From assembly GCA_963678705.1 (NCBI GenBank), contig OY783222.1, positions 2,480,001 through 2,544,000 of the forward strand: a stretch of DNA of 64,000 nucleotides. Direction: 5' to 3'. Made by a program: the position numbers and the translations under genes. The notes beneath the pieces were generated by a model, which saw nothing but the letters and a program-made list of their open reading frames with translations, did not search any database and was not told where the DNA came from. The DNA is from Panorpa germanica (taxonomy: Eukaryota; Arthropoda; Insecta; Mecoptera; Panorpidae). Of this stretch, positions 58,245 to 64,000 are shown piece after piece. Positions within the stretch are counted from its first letter, which is position 1; each line of letters begins with the position of its first letter.

Positions 58245-58901
58245 TTAATCCCAAGATGGTGGCTGATCTGCAGGAGGTGCTGCGGACAACTGCATCTGCT
58301 CCTCCTCTCCTGGATTCTCAACTACTTGAATCATATCCTTACTAAATTTCTTCTTCGTAATCTTCTCCTCGTTGTTGTAGTAACTGATAATCATGTTGTC
58401 TGCAGGAGAAGGAGAATTGTTGTTATCAAACGCGCAGATAACCCCATCTCCAATATTAAGACGCTTCATTTGCTCCTTGGCTCTAGCCATCTTGTCGAGA
58501 TTGATGGCTGTGGAACAATCGCACGAGTTGCGACGATCCTTACCGCTAATTCGAGCAGCTTTCGATGGTTTTCCTTGCTGGTGATGACCAAACATCTCAG
58601 TGGGGTATTGCAACTCGTAAGCCACTCTGCTCCTCTTGCTCACGTCTCGAACCTCCCTGTAATTGTGACGCATATTATAAATATTATTTTTAGCGTTCAT
58701 GTAGTTCTCCCATAATTTGTGACGCATCTGATCGAGGGATTCCTCCTCGCCATTTGCTTCGTGAATTCCAAGGAAGATATTCTGGGCGATGTTGACATTA
58801 TTTGGTGTTACACATGTCGGTGATATTGCTGAAATATTTACTGGAACAACTGGTATTTTTGCTCTGTGATTAAATTTAAATTCAGAATGATTTAGAGACA
58901 T
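58245..58901 (-). CDS. Hypothetical protein, 218 aa, single exon
   Basis: ATG at 58,901 is the first Met after an in-frame TAA at 58,908-58,910. The stop is TAA at 58,245. I do not recognise the family. The protein is hydrophilic and has no signal peptide or membrane helix. Visible parts: N-terminal 40 residues rich in V, P, N and I; a charged helical stretch at about 50-90 (EEESLDQMRHKLWENYMNAK, then NIYNMRHNYREVRDV); KPSKAARISGKDRRNSCDC at about 111-129 with a kinase-type RRNS site; DKMARAKEQMKRLNIGDGVI at about 135-154; a Lys-rich KKKFSKDM segment; and an acidic to Pro-rich tail (GEEEQMQL, APPADQPPSWD). Codon use and length set it apart from the AT noise. TATAAAAT at 58,948-58,941 and an AATAAA 200 nt downstream fit a complete transcription unit. 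It could instead be the last exon of a larger gene or a retrogene. No poly(A) tract next to it supports a processed copy. Confidence 0.7.
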   Translation of the reverse strand: MSLNHSEFKFNHRAKIPVVPVNISAISPTCVTPNNVNIAQNIFLGIHEANGEEESLDQMRHKLWENYMNAKNNIYNMRHNYREVRDVSKRSRVAYELQYPTEMFGHHQQGKPSKAARISGKDRRNSCDCSTAINLDKMARAKEQMKRLNIGDGVICAFDNNNSPSPADNMIISYYNNEEKITKKKFSKDMIQVVENPGEEEQMQLSAAPPADQPPSWD

Positions 58902-58940
58902 TTTTTTTTAGTAAATTACGTAATCTAGGATTTACAAAAT

Positions 58941-58948
58941 ATTTTATA
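58941..58948 (-). promoter_or_regulatory. Possible TATA box of the 218-aa gene
   Basis: TATAAAAT about 40 nt before the ATG. In AT-rich DNA this is weak evidence. If used, the 5' untranslated part would be very short. Confidence 0.25.
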
Positions 58949-60144
58949 AACTTTTGTTTCTGTCAGAAGGACATGTCATCTACACTATTTTAAAATGACT
59001 GCTGTGATATGAGGACAGGTATACCAATAAATAAATAAAAAACAAAATATTTGAATTTAAATTTTTTCCATAGACTTAATCTACATGGACTGCTGCTTGT
59101 GTATTTCAATAGCTAAAAATGCTATATAACATATTAAAAACCGGATTAGTTTTTATAAAATAAAACAAATAATTGAAAGCCATATATAAAACGTAAAATA
59201 ACTAAAGAAACAAACATAAAAGACATATTTAAGAAACCAAAATTACCAGCGGTCCATGATTGAACGGTCTAAGATTTATTATGTAGCAATATTCACACAT
59301 GTGGCATATCAAATAATATTTTATTTTTATTTAAAAAAAATATATTGTAGTAATTTGCATTATTTGAATTTAAAAAATATTTCTCTTTGCAATGTAATAA
59401 AATTTGTGTTTAATATTTTAAATTTAAATTTTAAAATGAATTTATGATTATCAGCGGCAAATTTAAATTATTATTTGCAACTACTGGCTTGAAGAGATTA
59501 TGTTTATTGATTTTAATTTGATCTGATAACATTTTAAAGTGTTTATATTTTCTTTTATTATCATTAAATATAATATAGATTATGAATATATTTACGTAAA
59601 AATTTATTAAAAAATGGTAAAGAAATAGGGAGTGGAACACGTTTGCCGGAAGGTTGGCCGAGTGTCGCTTGTTCCTTTTAGTCCTATTAAGTTTATGTAC
59701 TCAAATAAATATGAGATATTTAATATTAGATAATATAAAAAAAATAATTTTTTTTTTGAAATTATAAGTTAAAAGAATTAATGAACATAAATCAGTGGCA
59801 TATGATTATTATGATAGATAATAGTATAAAGAACATATAGTATAATTTTTGTTAAAATCGGTTTTACAGTTCTCAAGATATCGCCGCGACAGTAAGAAAG
59901 TAGTTTCCAGAAAAACGCTAAAGCAAAAAAATGTATTTGTATATACGAGTATATACTATAGCGCTCATTTCCAATTGCTGTAACTAAAGTAATATATAAG
60001 GATGAAGGGAAAAAGGCGTGACAAGTGTTTATTCAGACTCCATATTGTTTTCCATTATGAATCAATGCTTTATCAACATACGAAGTTCAGGATTTTTTAT
60101 TGTTTTGAAAATTATAAAAGTAGCGTCACTAAAATCGCTGTACC
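58949..60144. other. AT-rich stretch without a gene
   Basis: Nothing recognised. GACCGCTG followed by GTAATT on minus near 59,252 is a weak donor-like site after an ATG. Confidence 0.45.
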
Positions 60145-60265
60145 TTGTAAATTAATGGTCGGAATGTTATGAAATTTTAACACATATCGCTTGGAGGCTG
60201 CTACTATCTAAAAATAATATGGATTTGTCAATAGTGGTGGCATCTATATGTCATACTACGAACTT
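60145..60265 (+). repeat. Diverged repeat G, copy 2
   Basis: Partner of 39,600-39,715; ATGGATTTGTCAATAGTGG is the best kept block. Confidence 0.55.
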
Positions 60266-61002
60266 ATTGAGTTATACGTTAACCCCGGAAATTAATTTTG
60301 TGTCATTTGAACGAATAATACTTCAAGAATTGTTTAAACTAATGGATTTATGTGTATTGACAAATTGTCATTAATTTTCAACAGTTTATTTACTAATTGC
60401 TTAAATGTTTGATACAGTAAGCTTCTAATTAGTCAATGTTATGAGCACCGACAGATGAATGACAGTCTCTAATTGCATAGGACTACACTGAATGTACACA
60501 TAGTGGCCAACACTATCATGGACTGTCTGCTTCCATCTCCCACATTATTCATATCAATATAACTGCAATGAATCTATATTAAACCAATGTTATTATAAGG
60601 ACTCATATAAATGATAGGGCGAGTTCGTTGAGGTCACAGGTTCTTAAACTATGAACACTTTGAAACCACAGACTCAGAAACGAAACGATTTTGTTGATCT
60701 AAGTTATATTATTCTTTTTTAAAAAATAGTGCAAGAGTTAGAAGATTATTAGTTTATTCTATATTAAAAATGTGATAGAAAGTTGCAATTTGGTATGAGG
60801 GCTAACTTTATTACCTAATTTACAAATGGAAAAAGCCCACGAATTTTGAATAAAATGAAAAACATATATTTAGGGTTAAGAAAATAAGTACCCATCCCTT
60901 TCTTTTCTGTAAAAAATAAATAAACTATCTCTTTCCAACAACTTTGAGTCACGTGTTCTATAATTACTAGTAAGGGCTAATTTTCTTTTCTTTTTGTTAC
61001 AG
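60266..61002 (+). other. Upstream intron of the 61.0-kb gene
   Basis: No exon seen. It ends in GCTAATTTTCTTTTCTTTTT, then GTTACAG: a branch-point-like CTAAT about 23 nt before the AG, and a strong pyrimidine tract. The exon that follows starts one base before the ATG, so at least one untranslated exon lies further left. Confidence 0.5.
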
Positions 61003-61064
61003 AATGGCGCCGTCAGTTGTATTACTGTGGCAGTTGGCTGTTTTGTTTCTGTGCTGTACAACAG
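61003..61064 (+). CDS. Signal-peptide exon of an unidentified gene
   Basis: A 62-bp exon bounded by a near-ideal acceptor (TTTTCTTTTTGTTACAG) and donor (ACAG, then GTAAGT). The coding part starts at ATG 61,004 (AGA before the ATG, but GCG after it) and runs 20 codons plus 1 nt, phase 1. It encodes MAPSVVLL, WQLAVLFLCC, TT: a hydrophobic signal sequence with no charged residue. The GC content is above that of its flanks. Known pattern: signal exons followed by a long phase-1 intron in receptors, channels and secreted proteins. The remaining 2.9 kb to the window end shows no second exon, so the first coding intron is at least that long. The family cannot be named from the signal alone. Confidence 0.75.
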
Positions 61065-62358
61065 GTAAGTCAAATATCTTTATTAAGCTAAAGTATCATT
61101 CCCACTCACTGCTTTAATTTAATTTTGTATTTAATTTAAATTGTTTAGCATATGGCAATACGCGTAGTCATTCACAGTACCACTTTTAATTTAATTTATT
61201 TTTTAAGTTACTAATTGTTATTAAAAATAGCAGTTTTAATTATGTCACAATTTATATTACTAACGATGCATACGCACCAACTAAATTAACTAAACTTAAA
61301 TTAAGAGACAAATGTGAAAAGGAATGCTTAAACGAAAACCTGAAATCTAGATTACAATATTAAATAAAAACAGTAAATTAAATATCAAAACAGTGAGTGG
61401 GAATGAGGCTTTACTTCATTCTCTTGTTTGCTACGGGTCTAATCGTTTCAGACAACCAATGCGGACCAGTATACGTTTGCCATTGAAGGCATGAATCAAT
61501 TTACAGGTTACTCATGTAAAAGAATGTAACACTTATAGTACTTTAATAAGTGAGAAGCTTACATTGCAAGTAAATTTCGATGTGACATATAGCTTGTGGC
61601 AAGATAGCACTGTTAAATTTAAATACAATAATTTTATTTATCGTTCAAGTATTTTTATACAAAGTTTTCGATTCGTATTATTTAGAATTTCACTTATTCT
61701 TTCTTGATGCCAAATGGAAAAGACTAAATCCGGTGAAGAGTATGATGGGGTGGGTGTATGGTGTATTAGGCGTGTAGGATCTATGGTAATGTTATCCATC
61801 AATCTTCTGTTCTGTCTTTTAACTGTTCTTACTGTTTCCTTCTTTATATGCGTATTGTTTGAATACATTTGTGGGAGTTAAGACTTAAGGATCACAACAT
61901 TTGATATTCTGTTTGAATAAAACATTTTTAGTTTTGAATAAAACAACTGACGTTTCGTTTCGCACTGTAACTGACTTTGAATGTTAGCTAGCTAGTAGCT
62001 ACTAGCTAGTAGATCTTTTGGGTCAAGCTATTATATATTTCACTTCTGTATTAATATTTATATAGATACAATAAAATATTGTTGGATATATACAAAAGAG
62101 AGGTTATAAATCTTGAATGAAATGTCAATAAATATAAAATGGAACATATGTTAGGGAAGCGGAAAACTGACAGATTTGAAAGGGAGAATTTAGAGTTGGA
62201 AAAAACTCAATAATTTATGTAACACATTAAAAACTCTATACGACACTGAATGCTGTGACTCCAGGTTCGATACCCGGACCAGTCTATATAAATTAATTAT
62301 GTACATATATAATAGCGGCAGCTATGTGGTCCACATATATGAGGCCGAAAATCACAAG
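61065..62358 (+). other. Intron of the 61.0-kb gene, part 1
   Basis: No exon found. It includes a perfect 22-bp palindrome (two 11-bp halves around TAGCTA, 61,988-62,009) and a B-box-like GGTTCGATACC at 62,263, perhaps from a SINE. A 76-codon minus frame at 61,638-61,868 is unsupported. Confidence 0.5.
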
Positions 62359-62983
62359 AATGGGCTTGTATCTTAATTTTTAGTGGTCGATTTTTCAATT
62401 GTTGATTGAAATTGATGTTAATAAATGTGTATTGGCGTGTCTATTTTATTAAATATCTAAATATTGACGGAGATATAGCAATTAACAATTTGAATTGTAG
62501 TTTTAGCGCTAGAAATGGTCGGCCATATTTGTATGACGTGAAATGCATTTTAACGACAGTTATTTGGTGAGTAGGTCAGTGCTGTGGTAATGTTTTGTAG
62601 CTGTTGGTAGTCGAAATAATCAAGTCAAGTCAAAGAATAATAAGTTTTTATTTTATTTAACCCTGCTAAGGCAGACATAATATTGAAATTTCATTGTTCC
62701 TTGAAATAGCTGTAAATAATATTTGATATTTTGATATTGTATAAATACATATTCAATTGTGTATACATGTATAATACAATTGTGATGTCACGTGCACTTG
62801 GAATGTGTACAACGTTGAATCCCTTTAATAGTTAAAGAGACAAAATTACTTTTTTAATTGTTAATATGTCTTAACATATAAGGAGTTATTAAAAAATAAT
62901 TGAACATTTGAGGTTCTAGTAACCAACTTTATCAATATATAGTACACTTTTATAGAAATTAAGAGATAGGACACAAGCCTATT
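62359..62983 (-). repeat. MITE family A, full-length copy (625 bp)
   Basis: Starts AATGGGCTTGTATC and ends GGACACAAGCCTATT on plus. The interior is inverse to the copies at 41,668 and 54,833. It sits in the intron of the gene that starts at 61.0 kb. Confidence 0.87.
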
Positions 62984-64000
62984 ATACATGAAACTACTGC
63001 TTTCGGGTTCGATTCTTTGTTTTCTAGGTTATGAGTTTGAATTTTATTACTTTCATTTGATTGAGTCTATATGAATGAGGATAATAAAACTACAAGGATA
63101 TTAAATCAATACTTCCGGTAATTAAAAAACGTAAATTTCTTATTAAATTTTATGTAATATTTATTACCTAACACTATCTTTTTATTATTTACCATAGCTT
63201 AACATAATTCTATCAAATTGTCATTAAATAAATGCAATGAACGTTAAAAATCTTGTACTAATATATTAATTTAATACGTAACGGTATATAACCTTGCATA
63301 AAACGTTTTATTAACATCACAAAATGTAATTTTATGTCAAAAGGTAATTTTTATATTATCTATACCAATTTTTTATATTAAATAAACCTTATTTATTAAT
63401 TATTGCCATTAAATAGCTATTATCTGTGCTATCTATTCTATTTCTACCTATTAAGGCAAATTATTGGTAGCCTATTCTATTTCTATTTTAAAGCTACCAA
63501 TAATTTGCCAATTTAGTTTTAATCGCTCCAACTTGCAAACAGCTGCGTTTAAAAGGGTATGGAACACCCTTCGAGTAATTTTTAAACAATACAATTAATC
63601 AAAGAGCACCCTGTTAGATAGAATTCTTCTTCCCACCGCGTACTTCAACATTACAACAGTTTCCCAAATAGAGTTTTTCCTGTTTTCAGATTTTCCCTAT
63701 TTCAGATTTCTTTCTTGTGTTTCTCGGTTTTTTTTTTGGCTGTGTTTTATTATTTAGGGATGATTTATTTGTTGGTTTATTCTTGTCATAACATTACTGT
63801 TTCCTCTCACTCGTCACCCCATACCTAGTTCACCCCCTACTCTGTGTGTATATTACGAAGGGTTTTTCGTTTCGAATGTCGGCTTGGATTTATTGTTTTG
63901 TATGTGATATGATGGAAGTAGCAAATGTTATTGAATAATAAATTAAAATGTTTTATTCTTGCATGTTGCTTTGTTACTTTGAGAGATAGAAATATGCGTT
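62984..64000 (+). other. Intron of the 61.0-kb gene, part 2
   Basis: No exon found. Contains the 16-bp inverted repeat listed next. AT-rich to the window end. Confidence 0.5.
63455..63509. repeat. Perfect 16-bp inverted repeat
   Basis: GGCAAATTATTGGTAG and CTACCAATAATTTGCC are separated by 23 bp. Either a strong hairpin or the two ends of a very small foldback element. Confidence 0.85.

Noticed and set aside
58242-58715. 157-codon plus frame opposite the 218-codon gene
   Set aside because: Shadow: leucine- and arginine-heavy antisense translation. The minus frame has normal composition, an upstream stop and 3' signals.
62252-62290. Possible tRNA gene (GGTTCGATACC)
   Set aside because: Only the B-box-like arm is present; no acceptor, D or anticodon arms can be folded around it.

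Overview
The window looks like AT-rich nuclear DNA of an arthropod, most probably an insect with long introns and a heavy load of transposons. The reasons are the split exons with GT-AG borders, BEL/Pao, mariner and jockey/I-like non-LTR remnants, several MITE families, (TA)n microsatellites, and the absence of any bacterial-type operon, RBS or terminator. I cannot fix the order or species. I see no rRNA, tRNA gene or CRISPR array.

Host gene content is sparse. The best-supported host genes are an intronless, unrecognised 218-codon gene at 58.2-58.9 kb (minus) and two signal-peptide exons, at 55.5 kb (minus) and 61.0 kb (plus). Both signal-peptide exons end in phase 1 at good splice donors, and both were too short to show as long ORFs. 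The two secreted or membrane protein genes they imply run outward from 55-61 kb, and most of their other exons must lie in distant introns or outside the window. Weaker exon or promoter candidates are at 23.2, 26.5, 32.7 (CpG-rich), 34.4 and 52.7 kb.

Most of what can be explained is mobile DNA. The clearest element is a complete-looking but internally deleted BEL/Pao LTR retrotransposon at 9,585-12,706 (minus). It has two LTRs of 308 bp that I read as identical, a 5-bp target duplication (AGTGT), a tRNA-Tyr-type primer binding site, and one 560-codon ORF. That ORF joins a Gag (DUF1759) to two short scraps of Pol. Next is a 5'-truncated non-LTR element at 46,427-48,128 with an open reverse-transcriptase ORF and a perfect 13-bp target duplication. 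A sister copy at 1,340-2,082 also has a 13-bp duplication and an expanded 3' tail. Fragments of three other non-LTR elements lie at 7.8, 25.6 and 45.5 kb, and a mariner N-terminal remnant lies at 40.4-40.75 kb.

Repeats that recur inside the window are: family A (TIR AATGGGCTTGTGTCC, about 600 bp, seven pieces); family B (about 210 bp, TA-flanked, five pieces); family C (long inverted arms, two copies); family D (about 240 bp, two copies); single MITE-like elements at 20.3 and 31.6 kb; a 480-bp repeat, a 230-bp repeat and two short diverged repeats (two copies each); and a possible tRNA-related SINE (two copies). The rest is AT-rich sequence in which I see no gene. I found no convincing new multi-gene system. 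The most unusual items are the stitched-ORF BEL/Pao derivative and the signal-peptide exons.
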